This document shows positions 16,318-24,630 of a DNA stretch of 64,000 nucleotides, piece by piece (positions within the stretch are counted from its first letter, which is position 1; each line of letters starts with the position of its first letter). The notes below the pieces were generated by a model. It saw only the letters and a list, made by a program, of their open reading frames with translations. It had not been told where the DNA came from and searched no databases. Location: the NCBI GenBank assembly GCA_028277845.1, contig JANQFL010000110.1, positions 1 through 64,000 of the forward strand, written 5' to 3'. Both the position numbers and the translations under genes were made by a program. This DNA comes from Sneathiellales bacterium (GTDB taxonomy: Bacteria; Pseudomonadota; Alphaproteobacteria; JANQFL01).

Positions 16318-17579
16318 TGAAATACGGCGTTTGGATTGTCCAGACTGTCGGATCCTTCGAATTCCAATTTACCCAACTCCAGCGCCGTCACAACCTTTTC
16401 GATCGTTCTGGTCTGATCGACCAGGGCGTCGATGGCGTTTTGGATCATGGCATTGCCCTTGGCGTTGCCTTCGGCGATCATTTGGTCATAGGCCATGGTG
16501 CCGCTGTCCGCCGATTTCTTGATCGCCGTGAACGCGGCGATTGTGGCGTTCAGCTTGGCGCGCATTTCGGCATCGAGCTTGGGCGCCCGGGCCTTGACCA
16601 GGTCGCTGAGCGACGGGCCCTGCACGCCGTTGCCGGTGGGGCCTTCGTAGCGGCCAATGTAGACATTGCGAACGCCGACGGCATCGTAGTAATGCGAGTT
16701 ATGGGTGTTGTCGGAGAAGCAGTCGTGCTCTTCCTCCGGGTCGTGCAACAAAAGGCCGAGCTTCATACGCTCACCGGCCAGTTCGCCGTACGACAGGCTG
16801 CCCATGCCCGTGACGATGACCGAAAGGCCGCGCTTGGCTCCGCCGTCGGCCAGGGCCTTGCGGGCCGCACCGCCGGGTTGCCACGCGGCGACCATCTCTT
16901 TCAGGTCGTCGATCAGAAGCTCCGACGCGGCCTTCAGATAGGCGCGGCGGCGGTCGCAGTTGCCGCCGGTACAGGCGTCCAGCGAGAAATCCGTTGCCGG
17001 CCGGGCGCCGGCGCCGGGGCCGGTACCGTTCAGATCCTGCCCCCAGAGCAGAAATTCGATGGCGTGATATCCGGTGGTGACGTTTGCCTCGACATCGTCG
17101 ATCTCGTGCAGGTCCTGGATCAGGGCCTTGTGAATCTTGGCTGCGTCAACGGTCTTGCCGCCGAATTTCAGCGTCGGGTTGGCGATGACGTTGGCGGTGT
17201 AGAGCCGGTTCTCGTCGCTGTCGCTGCCATAGGACGGATCGACGTAATCGATCAGGCCTTCATCCAAGGGCCAGGCGTTGACCTTGCCTTCCCATTCGTC
17301 GACCAGCGTGTTGCCGAAGCGATAGACTTCCGACTGCTGGTAAGGCACCCGCGAGTCGATCCAGGCCTTCTTCGCCGCGGCCAGGGTGGCGTCGCCCGGT
17401 TTGGCCAGCAGGGCATCGATTGCCCTATCCAGTTTGCGGGCCGTGTCCAAGGAATCGGCGTACTTGGCCGCCGCAATATCGCCATAGGTCTTGAGAACGG
17501 CGTCATTGTCCGCCGCCGGCGCGTGGGAGGCGCTCCAGCCGGTGACCATCGCCGCCAGGGCAATTGTGAGTTTGCGCAT
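16314..17579 (-). CDS. Imelysin-family protein with GxHxxE motif
   Basis: A 421-residue exported M75/imelysin protein. The start is set at MRKLTIALAAMV (17579), which gives a clean signal peptide; the longer track ORF runs back through the cupredoxin gene. The hallmark GYHAIEFLLWGQDLNG contains the GxHxxE putative metal site. RVPYQQSEVYRFGN, WEGKVNAWPLDEGLIDYVD and QEEHDCFSDNTH-like segments follow the iron-regulated IrpA/ICMP branch. It probably binds iron or an iron complex in the periplasm. It is the second gene after the cupredoxin, with 58 bases between them. Confidence 0.88.
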   Translation of the reverse strand: MRKLTIALAAMVTGWSASHAPAADNDAVLKTYGDIAAAKYADSLDTARKLDRAIDALLAKPGDATLAAAKKAWIDSRVPYQQSEVYRFGNTLVDEWEGKVNAWPLDEGLIDYVDPSYGSDSDENRLYTANVIANPTLKFGGKTVDAAKIHKALIQDLHEIDDVEANVTTGYHAIEFLLWGQDLNGTGPGAGARPATDFSLDACTGGNCDRRRAYLKAASELLIDDLKEMVAAWQPGGAARKALADGGAKRGLSVIVTGMGSLSYGELAGERMKLGLLLHDPEEEHDCFSDNTHNSHYYDAVGVRNVYIGRYEGPTGNGVQGPSLSDLVKARAPKLDAEMRAKLNATIAAFTAIKKSADSGTMAYDQMIAEGNAKGNAMIQNAIDALVDQTRTIEKVVTALELGKLEFEGSDSLDNPNAVFQ

Positions 17580-17637
17580 TGTGCAGTCGCTCCTTGTTGA
17601 ACTTTCTTCCGGTTGCAGAATCACACTGAACGTGTGA

Positions 17638-18138
17638 TCAGTTTTTCCTGCGTTCCGCCCATTCGCGTTCGGCGCGGACGAACAGCTCCTTGAACATCGC
17701 TTTCCCGCGGTCATTGACGCGTGCTTTTTTGGCTTCTTCCAGGTTCGCCGAAGGGTCGCCGACCACCACCAGGGCGAACATGCCGTGCCGGTTGTGGACC
17801 TTGCACTTGAAGCCATAAACACCAGGAACGGTGAGGGTGATATCGTATGTCGGGGCGTGTGAAATGTCGGCCGGTTGGGCTCCTTCGGGATACATGCCCT
17901 CGATGCTTTTCACCGTGTGCTGGCCGACCGAATTGAGGAACCGCACCGTATCGCCCGGTTCGATCCACAGGTATGTCGGACTGAACCGGTACACCTTGTC
18001 CGGCGAAAGCGCGGAAACATCGGTAATTTGATCGATTTCATGGACTTGACCGGCGCGGCTGTCGGCAATCGACATCCCGCCCAGGATCAGGGCCAAGGTT
18101 AGGACTAGGTGGTTCGAATATCTCCGGATCGTCATCAT
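17638..18138 (-). CDS. Cupredoxin (pseudoazurin-like copper protein)
   Basis: A 166-residue exported small copper protein. After a hydrophobic leader (LVLTLALILGGMSIADSRA) the type I copper ligands can be seen: His in SVGQHTVKSI and the loop YGFKCKVHNRHGM with Cys, His at +3 and Met at +8, the pseudoazurin spacing. A charged C-terminal tail extends beyond the fold. ATG 18138 is chosen over the longer track ORF. As first gene of the imelysin operon it may oxidise or shuttle electrons for iron uptake, as the cupredoxin domain of EfeO is thought to do. Confidence 0.85.
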   Translation of the reverse strand: MMTIRRYSNHLVLTLALILGGMSIADSRAGQVHEIDQITDVSALSPDKVYRFSPTYLWIEPGDTVRFLNSVGQHTVKSIEGMYPEGAQPADISHAPTYDITLTVPGVYGFKCKVHNRHGMFALVVVGDPSANLEEAKKARVNDRGKAMFKELFVRAEREWAERRKN

Positions 18139-18188
18139 GGCCTGTCTTTCGGACTTCGTATTTACCGCATTCAGATAGAATTGAAAAT

Positions 18189-18207
18189 GCGAATGATTAT
18201 TAGAAAT
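18189..18207 (-). promoter_or_regulatory. Candidate Fur box upstream of the cupredoxin-imelysin operon
   Basis: GCGAATGATTATTAGAAAT matches 12 of 19 positions of the classical box GATAATGATTATCATTATC, with an uninterrupted AATGATTAT core. It lies about 50 bp upstream of the first gene of an iron-type operon in a locally AT-rich stretch. Placement and context support iron repression; the actual regulator (Fur or another iron regulator) is inference. Confidence 0.55.
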
Positions 18208-18375
18208 TAGCACTAATAATGTTGTGGTTATTCCGAGTCCAGGAGGTTTATTGTCGCATGGTGCCGATTTAGGCTTTTACAAGCCGTTGAATGTTCGGCG
18301 GGTCTCATGACACCTGCCGGGCAAGCCACTAAAATACCGCCCGCCGATGAGCAGCGAACGTGGGGAGCAGAGACA

Positions 18376-19623
18376 ATGGGCATGGCCGGTCAGCCGGCGG
18401 CGGAGGCCGCGCATGAAGACGTCGACATTGCGGATTTCGATCTGACGGCCGTGCCCGACGGTTACATCGCCGATCCCTACCGCTATTTCGCCGCGCTGCG
18501 CCGCAACAGCCCGATCCACCGCAACCCGGACGGCTCGTACCTGCTGTCGCGTTATGACGACCTGACTACGGTCTACCGCGACCCCAAGACCTGGAGTTCG
18601 GGCAAGAAGGTCGAGTTCAAACCCAAATTCGGCGACAGCCCGCTCTATGAACATCACACCACCAGTGTCGTGTTCACCGATCCGCCCGATCACAAACGCA
18701 TCCGCGGCCTGTTCCAGGCCGCCTTCACCCGGGCCGCGCTGGAGGCCCTGAAACCGCGCATCGAATCGCTGGTCGATCAATACCTGGACGAACTGGAGGA
18801 CCGCCGGACCATGAACGTGGTCGACGACTTCTCCTTCAAGCTGCCGATCGAGGTGGTGTGCGACATGCTGGGCGTGCCGGGCGAGGACCGCATGCTGATC
18901 CGCGACTGGGCGCTGGCCATCCTTACGGCGCTGGAACCCAAACTGAGCCAGGCGCAATTCGACACCGGCAACCGGGCGGTAACCGACTTCAAGGCTTACC
19001 TACGCGACCTGGTGGCCCACCGCCGCGCCCATCCCACGGACGGATCCGACGGCGAGATCCTGACCGCGCTGATGAACGCCGAGGAGGACGGCGAGAAGCT
19101 GACCGAACTGGAGCTGCTGCACCAGTGCATCTTCATGCTCAATGCCGGGCATGAAACCTCAACCAACATGATCTCCCACGGCGTGCACGAAATGCTCCGG
19201 CGGCCGGACCAGGTGCAGCGCCTGCGCGACGACCCGTCGCTGATCGAGAGCTGCGTCGAGGAAATCCTGCGCTACCAGGCGCCGATCCAGATCAACAACC
19301 GCCGTGCCACCATGGACACCGAATTGAGCGGCGTGCCGCTGCCGGCCGGCACGCAGGTCAATCTGCTGATCGCCTCGGGCAACCGCGATCCCGAACAGTT
19401 CCCCTATCCCGACACCTTCGACATCGGCCGCCGGCCCAACCGGCATCTCTCGTTCGGTCTCGGCATCCATGTCTGCGCCGGCAATTCCCTGGCACGGATC
19501 GAGGGCGTCATCGCCTTCGGCAAGCTGTTCCGGCGCTTCCCGACATTGCACCTGATCGGCCCGGCCGTGATCGCCAACCGCATCCGCTTCCGCGAAGTCA
19601 CCGACCTGCCGGTGGCGATCTGA
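18376..19623 (+). CDS. Cytochrome P450
   Basis: A 415-residue soluble bacterial P450. The I-helix reads MLNAGHETSTNMISHG (oxygen-activation region), the K-helix ExxR is EEILRYQ, and the haem loop is FGLGIHVCAGNSLARIEG with the axial Cys in FGxGxHxCxG. ATG 18376 is chosen for the GGGGAG upstream. Class I P450s need a ferredoxin and reductase; none is adjacent. The amidotransferase gene follows after 14 bases, so the two are likely cotranscribed. The substrate is unknown. Confidence 0.88.
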   Translation: MGMAGQPAAEAAHEDVDIADFDLTAVPDGYIADPYRYFAALRRNSPIHRNPDGSYLLSRYDDLTTVYRDPKTWSSGKKVEFKPKFGDSPLYEHHTTSVVFTDPPDHKRIRGLFQAAFTRAALEALKPRIESLVDQYLDELEDRRTMNVVDDFSFKLPIEVVCDMLGVPGEDRMLIRDWALAILTALEPKLSQAQFDTGNRAVTDFKAYLRDLVAHRRAHPTDGSDGEILTALMNAEEDGEKLTELELLHQCIFMLNAGHETSTNMISHGVHEMLRRPDQVQRLRDDPSLIESCVEEILRYQAPIQINNRRATMDTELSGVPLPAGTQVNLLIASGNRDPEQFPYPDTFDIGRRPNRHLSFGLGIHVCAGNSLARIEGVIAFGKLFRRFPTLHLIGPAVIANRIRFREVTDLPVAI

Positions 19624-19637
19624 CGGCAGGGCAAACC

Positions 19638-20354
19638 ATGCGTGAGATCTTCATCCTCGAACACGGCCCCATGCCGGAACCCGACCGCGGCCAGAAGCAT
19701 CTGGCGGCGCGGGGCTTCGCCGTGCGTTCCGTCGCGTCCTACGACGGCGAAGCGGTGCCGGACGTCGACGAGCGCACCGCCGGTATCGTCATCATGGGCG
19801 GGCCGCAGATGGTCACCGATCTGGATGCCGCGTCCTATCTCCGTGATGAAATCGCCCTGGCCGACAAGGCGATGAAGCGGGACGTGCCGGTGGTCGGCAT
19901 TTGCCTGGGCGCGCAGATGCTCGCGCTGCATTTGGGTGCCCACGTGGGCTATCACGACGACGGACATGTGGCCTTCGGCTACTATCCGCTCGACCCGACC
20001 GACGATGGTCTGGACATATTGCCGGGCCACGATCCGGGACCGCCGCTGCATGTGCCGGCCGGCAACGCCCAGGGTTTCGATCTGCCGGCCGGGGCCACGC
20101 TGCTGGCCCGGGGGGAGGTGTTTCCCAACCAGGCCTACCGCGTCGGCCAAATGACGTATGGGTTTCAATTCCATCCCGAACTGACCCGGCCGATCCTCGA
20201 TCAATGGCAGCGGGTGCTGGCCGGCAATTACGGCAAGCCCGGCACCCAGACCCGGGCCGAGCAGGACGCCCTGTTCGGCCGCCACGACGCCCGGCTGCAC
20301 GACTGGTTCACCAGATTTTTGGACGACGTGTTCGGTGACCCCCGCCGGCAATAA
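19638..20354 (+). CDS. Class I glutamine amidotransferase (GMP synthase-type domain)
   Basis: A 238-residue stand-alone class I glutaminase domain. VVGICLGAQMLALHLGA carries the catalytic Cys nucleophile and MTYGFQFHPELTRPIL the catalytic His-Glu pair. Homologues are annotated as GMP synthase-like amidotransferases, and some hydrolyse gamma-glutamyl compounds. The synthase partner is absent. It sits 14 bases after the P450 and its 3' end overlaps the convergent MFS gene by 47 bases. Confidence 0.8.
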   Translation: MREIFILEHGPMPEPDRGQKHLAARGFAVRSVASYDGEAVPDVDERTAGIVIMGGPQMVTDLDAASYLRDEIALADKAMKRDVPVVGICLGAQMLALHLGAHVGYHDDGHVAFGYYPLDPTDDGLDILPGHDPGPPLHVPAGNAQGFDLPAGATLLARGEVFPNQAYRVGQMTYGFQFHPELTRPILDQWQRVLAGNYGKPGTQTRAEQDALFGRHDARLHDWFTRFLDDVFGDPRRQ

Positions 20355-21516
20355 TCGCCACCAGCGCGGCGAACACCACGCAGCCGGCGGCGACATAACA
20401 TAGCGGATCGAAACCGGCGGACGTGTAGAGCGGCCCGAAACTGACCGCGCCGACGCTGGCGGCGGCGTAAGTGACGGCGCTGTTCAGGCCCAGGATGGCA
20501 CCGCGCCGGCCCGGATCGATGACGGCCAGGCCGGCCACGATCAGGTTGAGGCCGAAGTGATTGAACAGGCCCCACAGAAACGCCAAAACGATCAGACCGG
20601 CAAAGCTTCCGGCCGATAACGCCATCGCGGCGTAAACCAGCGCGATGGCCGTATAGGCATGGGGCATGACGCGCCGGGCGCCGAGGCGGTCGATCCACGG
20701 GTCGCCCAGGGCGGCGGCACCGAAACCGATGCCGTAGCTCAAGGCGATCGCCGCGTTGGCGCTGACGGGCCAGCCGAGCGCCGTGTGGATGTGGTCGCCG
20801 ATATAGGCGTAGGTGCCGTAGAACGCCGTCATGTAGGCAAAACAGATGACAAGAAGAACGGGTACACCCCTGATGCCCAGCGCCTTAACCGGTGACATGG
20901 CCGGTCCCTTTGGCTCCGCGTGCTCCCGTGGCGGGCGGGTGACCTGGACCGCGGCCGCGGCCAGCAGGGTGACGGCCGCCAACGAGATATACACCGCGCG
21001 CCAGCCGACTAGATCGGAAAGCAACGCGGACAGAGTGACACCGGCGACAAGGCTCAATGTCCAGCCGATCAGGACACGCCCGACGACGGCGTTTTCGCGC
21101 CCGGCGGGAGCGACGGACGCGGCGAAGGCATAGATTGCCGGCAAGCCGACCCCTGCCGCCAGTCCCGCCATGGCCTGCGCCCCGATCAATCCCACGACAT
21201 TGGGCGTCAGTGCGCTGGCGACGAACGCGGCGGTCAAGGCGGACAATGCCGTCACGAGCGCCCGGCGGGCGCCGAAGCGGTCAATCAGGCCGGCCAGCAA
21301 CAAGGCGCCCAACGCGGTGCCGATGCCATAACCGCCGGCGGCGGCCATGACCTGCGTGATGTCGGCCTGCAGCGCCGCGGCGATGTTGGGTGCGATCGGG
21401 CCCAGCGCCAGGGAGTTGGCGCCGATCGCGGCGATGCTCCCGGTCAAAATCCAGACGATTTTGCTTGTGGAACCGGAATCGGTGGAAACGAAAGAATGTA
21501 GATTTTCATTATGCAT
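20308..21516 (-). CDS. MFS transporter
   Basis: A 402-residue inner-membrane major facilitator with about 12 hydrophobic helices. GALLLAGLIDRFGARRALV is the loop 2-3 signature (GxLaDrxGrkx-type), and the second half repeats it as GDPWIDRLGARRVMPHAY. Drug or metabolite efflux is likely. ATG 21516 (MHNENLHSF) is taken because the longer track ORF would overlap the Lrp gene. Divergence from an Lrp/AsnC regulator suggests amino-acid-responsive control. Confidence 0.8.
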   Translation of the reverse strand: MHNENLHSFVSTDSGSTSKIVWILTGSIAAIGANSLALGPIAPNIAAALQADITQVMAAAGGYGIGTALGALLLAGLIDRFGARRALVTALSALTAAFVASALTPNVVGLIGAQAMAGLAAGVGLPAIYAFAASVAPAGRENAVVGRVLIGWTLSLVAGVTLSALLSDLVGWRAVYISLAAVTLLAAAAVQVTRPPREHAEPKGPAMSPVKALGIRGVPVLLVICFAYMTAFYGTYAYIGDHIHTALGWPVSANAAIALSYGIGFGAAALGDPWIDRLGARRVMPHAYTAIALVYAAMALSAGSFAGLIVLAFLWGLFNHFGLNLIVAGLAVIDPGRRGAILGLNSAVTYAAASVGAVSFGPLYTSAGFDPLCYVAAGCVVFAALVAIIAGGGHRTRRPKIW

Positions 21517-21529
21517 TATGTGAATATTA

Positions 21530-21544
21530 CCGAATGATATTCGG
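21530..21544. promoter_or_regulatory. 15-bp palindrome between MFS and Lrp genes
   Basis: CCGAATGATATTCGG is a perfect dyad (CCGAAT-GAT-ATTCGG) in the 49-base divergent gap. The length equals that of typical Lrp/AsnC recognition sites, and a related GAATAT half lies beside it. The adjacent Lrp-type protein is the natural candidate to bind it and control both genes. Confidence 0.5.
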
Positions 21545-21565
21545 CAACAAAGCGGAATATACGTC

Positions 21566-22093
21566 ATGACGTCAGAAACAGATACGATTCAGCGGAACGA
21601 CACCAGGTCCCGTTCTCTCGACCGGTTTGACCGAAAAATCTTAAGCGCGCTGGTGGCCGATGCGGGCCAGAGCTATGCCCGCCTGGCGGAACAGGTGGGA
21701 TTGTCGGCGCCGGCCGTGCACGAACGGGTCAAACGCCTGCGCCGGGACGGCGTCATCGCCGCCACCGCGGCGCAACTGAATGCCAAGCAGATCGGCAAGC
21801 CGTTGCTGGCGTTTGTTCACGTGGATACGACGGGCTGGGGCAAGACCCAGAGTCTGATGGCCATCGAACAATATCCGGAAGTCGAGGAAATTCACTCCGT
21901 CGCGGGCGATACGTGCATGTTGCTCAAGGTCCGCGCCCGGGATACCCATGATCTGGAGTCCCTGTTGGCCATTCTCTACGACACGCCGGGTGTCAAATCG
22001 ACGCGCAGCTACGTGGTCCTGTCCACCTATCTGGAGCGACCGGTGCAGGCCGGTGTGACCGGCGATTGGCCGGCCATCCAGATGCCGGAGTGA
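21566..22093 (+). CDS. Lrp/AsnC-family transcriptional regulator
   Basis: A 175-residue feast/famine regulator. The N-terminal helix-turn-helix is RFDRKILSALVADAGQSYARLAEQVGLSAPAVHERVKRLRRDGVI, and the RAM ligand domain contains FVHVDTTGWGKTQSLMAIEQYPEVEEIHSVAGDTCMLLKVRARD. It probably senses an amino acid and controls the divergent MFS transporter. The C-terminal tail (LERPVQAGVTGDWPAIQMPE) is family-typical in length. Confidence 0.88.
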   Translation: MTSETDTIQRNDTRSRSLDRFDRKILSALVADAGQSYARLAEQVGLSAPAVHERVKRLRRDGVIAATAAQLNAKQIGKPLLAFVHVDTTGWGKTQSLMAIEQYPEVEEIHSVAGDTCMLLKVRARDTHDLESLLAILYDTPGVKSTRSYVVLSTYLERPVQAGVTGDWPAIQMPE

Positions 22094-22189
22094 AGGCGCC
22101 CCGGAACCACGATGGGCCGGGATGTTTGCCGGGACCGTTCCGGCGGCCCTGGAAAAGTCCACCGTCTATATGGGCGGGACCGCTTGGCG

Positions 22190-22312
22190 GGCGCCAGCCT
22201 CCATCCCGACGGCGCCCTCGACAAGGATTCGCCGATCAAAGCCGCCGACCGCGCCATGTACGCTGCCAAGGGCTCCGGCCGGAACGGAATCCGGTTTGCC
22301 CGATCCGCGTGA
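22190..22312 (+). pseudogene. 3' relic of a GGDEF (diguanylate cyclase) gene
   Basis: The plus-strand frame ends with IKAADRAMYAAKGSGRNGIRF then ARSA and stop. DxAMYxAKxxGRN is the standard end of a GGDEF domain. The catalytic GGEEF loop and everything before it are missing, so the piece is non-functional. It abuts an oppositely oriented PAS_5 relic, marking a rearrangement scar. Confidence 0.6.
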
Positions 22313-22317
22313 CGGGG

Positions 22318-22533
22318 TTAGTCCCGGTGAAAATAGTCCAGGCTGATCATCAGCATGTCGACGGTGTCGCCGTCACCGGAAAGCGGCAGCAGCAAATCCT
22401 CGACCGTCATGAAGTCCTTCTTCGGGCCGACATAGTTGGCCCGGGCTATCATCGGCTTCTTACCGAGTACGGCTTCCTCGTTTGCCATCCAGATCCGGTT
22501 GGGCCGCTGTACCGTCGCGTGCGCATCGTCATC
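22318..22533 (-). pseudogene. C-terminal relic of a PAS_5-family protein
   Basis: The minus strand encodes RPNRIWMANEEAVLGKKPM, NYVGPKKDFMTVEDLLLPLS and GDGDTVDMLMISLDYFHRD before a stop. DLLLPLS-GDGDTVDML is the usual C-terminal strand pair of PAS_5 proteins (compare the intact relatives at 38727 and 60741). There is no N-terminal half and no start codon in frame; the piece runs into the stop region of the cyclase-hydrolase gene. Confidence 0.5.
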
Positions 22534-23971
22534 CGGAACCCGCCGCCTGGTCGCCGGCCAGAAAGGTTCGCACTTCCTGCATGAAACGCGGCCATGCCGG
22601 GTCGGTTTCCAGGATCAGATGATTGTCACCTTCCAGCGGCACGAAACGGGCGCCGGGAATGTGGGCGGCCATCTTGCGTCCGGCGTCGAACGGCACGACG
22701 CCGTCATTCCGGCAATGCAGAACCAGTGTCGGTGCCGTGATGCGCGCAAGGTCGCCTGCGACATTGGCGGAACCGAAGATATCGCGAAGCGTAGCCGCGT
22801 TTTCCGGCGTCGTCGTCGTGCGCTGCAATTGATTGAACTCGTCCATCTGCTGCCGTGTCGCCTCGGGCATGAACAGAGTCGAGAAGAACTGCAAAAAGGC
22901 GGGGTTGTCCTGACCCCAGCCCTGAACGATCATCTGGCGCTGTAACGCGAAGCGTTCCTTGTCGGTCTCGGAATGGGTGCTCATCCAGCCCTTGGCGAAA
23001 CCGCCATACAGCACGAGCTTGCTGACCCGTTCGGGATAGCGGGCGGCAAAGGCGATCGAGAAGGCACAGCCTTGCGAAACGCCGAGCAAGGGACCGCGTT
23101 CGAAACCGCCGGCCTCGGCGACCAGCGCCATATCGTCGACCATGGCCTCGAAAGACAGCGCCGGGACGTCCCAGTCCGACAGGCCGGTGCCACGCTGGTC
23201 AAACCGCAGCAAGGTATGCTCGTCGGCCAGGAATCGCAGCATGTGACGCCATGCGGGGCTGCGCCAGTCATATTCCAGATGATTGAGCCAGTTGGGCGCC
23301 TTGTACAGCGGCGGGCCCCGGCCGACCGTGGCGAAAGCAATCTGGCAGCCGTCCGCGGCGCGGCAGAATCGGATATCCTGTTCGGCGGCGAGCGGCGATA
23401 GGCCCGGTCCCTCGTGTGTTGCTTCGCTTTCGTCGTCGGTGGCGACCGGCCTCCAGGTCCACACACGAACCGGCTTGCTGATGTTCTTGACCTGTTGTTC
23501 GCCGCTATCTTCGAATTGCAGGTCGAGTTTGCCGGCAACACTGCGGTATACGGCATCCGCGAGGGCGACGCCGCCGACAGGCGACAGTGCTTCGAGCCGC
23601 GCGGCGACATTGACGCCGTCGCCGAACAGGTCGTCATCCTGTTCGACGACATCGCCCATATTAATGCCAATGCGGTAGCGTATCGCCTGCTCGCCGGCAT
23701 CCCGTTCTTGGGCGGCTATGCCCACCTGCACTTCGGCGGCGCAAGCCATGGCGTCGGTCGCGCTGGAAAACTCGGCGAGCAGTCCGTCTCCGGTGGTTTT
23801 GAAAATACGACCGTGAAGGCGTTGTACAGCAGGGTCGATCAGGTTGGCGCGCAAATCCCGTTGCCGCGCCAGCGTGCCGTCTTCGTCGGCTTCCATCAGC
23901 CGCGAGAACCCGACCATATCGATGGCCAGTATCGCGGCGAGCCTGCGTACGCCTGCAATGTCATCTACCAT
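22529..23971 (-). CDS. Class III adenylate/guanylate cyclase fused to an alpha/beta hydrolase
   Basis: A 480-residue two-domain protein. Residues ~8-185 form a class III nucleotide cyclase (RRLAAILAIDMVGFSRLMEADE, GRIFKTTGDGLLAEFSSATDA, RIGINMGDVVEQDDDLFGDGVNVAARLE), retaining metal-binding Asp residues. Residues ~215-475 form an alpha/beta hydrolase (LRFDQRGTGLSDW, LLGVSQGCAFSIAFAARYPERV with Ser in GVSQGC, LHCRNDGVVPF, LEGDNHLI). Start 23971 is supported by GGAGACA. The fusion recurs in Alphaproteobacteria; whether the hydrolase regulates the cyclase or acts as an esterase is unknown. Confidence 0.85.
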   Translation of the reverse strand: MVDDIAGVRRLAAILAIDMVGFSRLMEADEDGTLARQRDLRANLIDPAVQRLHGRIFKTTGDGLLAEFSSATDAMACAAEVQVGIAAQERDAGEQAIRYRIGINMGDVVEQDDDLFGDGVNVAARLEALSPVGGVALADAVYRSVAGKLDLQFEDSGEQQVKNISKPVRVWTWRPVATDDESEATHEGPGLSPLAAEQDIRFCRAADGCQIAFATVGRGPPLYKAPNWLNHLEYDWRSPAWRHMLRFLADEHTLLRFDQRGTGLSDWDVPALSFEAMVDDMALVAEAGGFERGPLLGVSQGCAFSIAFAARYPERVSKLVLYGGFAKGWMSTHSETDKERFALQRQMIVQGWGQDNPAFLQFFSTLFMPEATRQQMDEFNQLQRTTTTPENAATLRDIFGSANVAGDLARITAPTLVLHCRNDGVVPFDAGRKMAAHIPGARFVPLEGDNHLILETDPAWPRFMQEVRTFLAGDQAAGSG

Positions 23972-24046
23972 GCCGTGTCTCCCGCATGGCCAGCATAGCT
24001 CCAACGCCGTGGCGCCGCCACTTGGACCGAAATTCTTGAAGAGGGA

Positions 24047-24565
24047 TCAGTGTATCTCGATAAACCGCTTGCCGAGCCAGGCGACGGGCGGCGGTCTTGC
24101 CGGGACGAAATTTTCCTCGGCGCGCAGGTGATCAAGACGCTCATATTCGTCCTGCCGCAGCCAACCGATGGCGGTGTCGTAGTCGTCAAATCGATGATCC
24201 GTACCGTCCAGGTCGCGCACCAGAACACCGCCCGTCGGCGCATCGACCAGCAGCGCCCACAACAGGTCGGGCAAGGCGGATTCGTCGAGCCACCATTCCA
24301 CCCGGCCTGCGCTACGCACGGTGTCGGCCGAATCGCCGGCGTCGGCTAGAAAGCACGTGCCGGACCAGTGGGCGGTGCCTGAGTCGTTGGAATCGATGAC
24401 CGACCTGCGCCAGGTCTGCGCGCAGGCACCGCCGCACAGCGGGCAGTACCGTGTCAATGCGCCGCCGCCGCATTCCACGCAACCCTCGGTAAACGCCCCG
24501 ATGCGCCAGTCGGCGCCACAATGCCGGCAGGGAATGGGGGGGATATTGTCGTTGTCCGGTCTCAT
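24047..24565 (-). CDS. Zinc-ribbon protein of unknown function
   Basis: A 172-residue cytoplasmic protein. Two to three Cys pairs near the N-terminus (PCRHCGADW, GCVECGG, RYCPLCGGAC) look like zinc ribbons, followed by acidic sequence with VEWWLDESALPDLLWALL and FDDYDTAIGWLRQDEYERL. I do not recognise a named family. Start at 24565 (MRPDNDN) is preferred for the AAAGGA upstream; ATG 24592 is an alternative. It lies 65 bases downstream of the permease gene on the same strand. Confidence 0.55.
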   Translation of the reverse strand: MRPDNDNIPPIPCRHCGADWRIGAFTEGCVECGGGALTRYCPLCGGACAQTWRRSVIDSNDSGTAHWSGTCFLADAGDSADTVRSAGRVEWWLDESALPDLLWALLVDAPTGGVLVRDLDGTDHRFDDYDTAIGWLRQDEYERLDHLRAEENFVPARPPPVAWLGKRFIEIH

Positions 24566-24630
24566 CGGCCGATCCTTTGCTTGCCCCGCCATCATAACCT
24601 TAGTGATGGCCATATTGACCAGCACCAGGG

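Noticed and set aside
18376-20354. P450 plus amidotransferase as a secondary-metabolite cluster
   Set aside because: No synthase, ligase, carrier or tailoring genes accompany them; two adjacent genes do not support a biosynthetic cluster.
24044-24049. TGATCC on the minus strand upstream of the cyclase-hydrolase gene as a fourth ECF11 promoter
   Set aside because: At the required 18-base spacing the sequence is CCAAG, with no TA-type -10 box.
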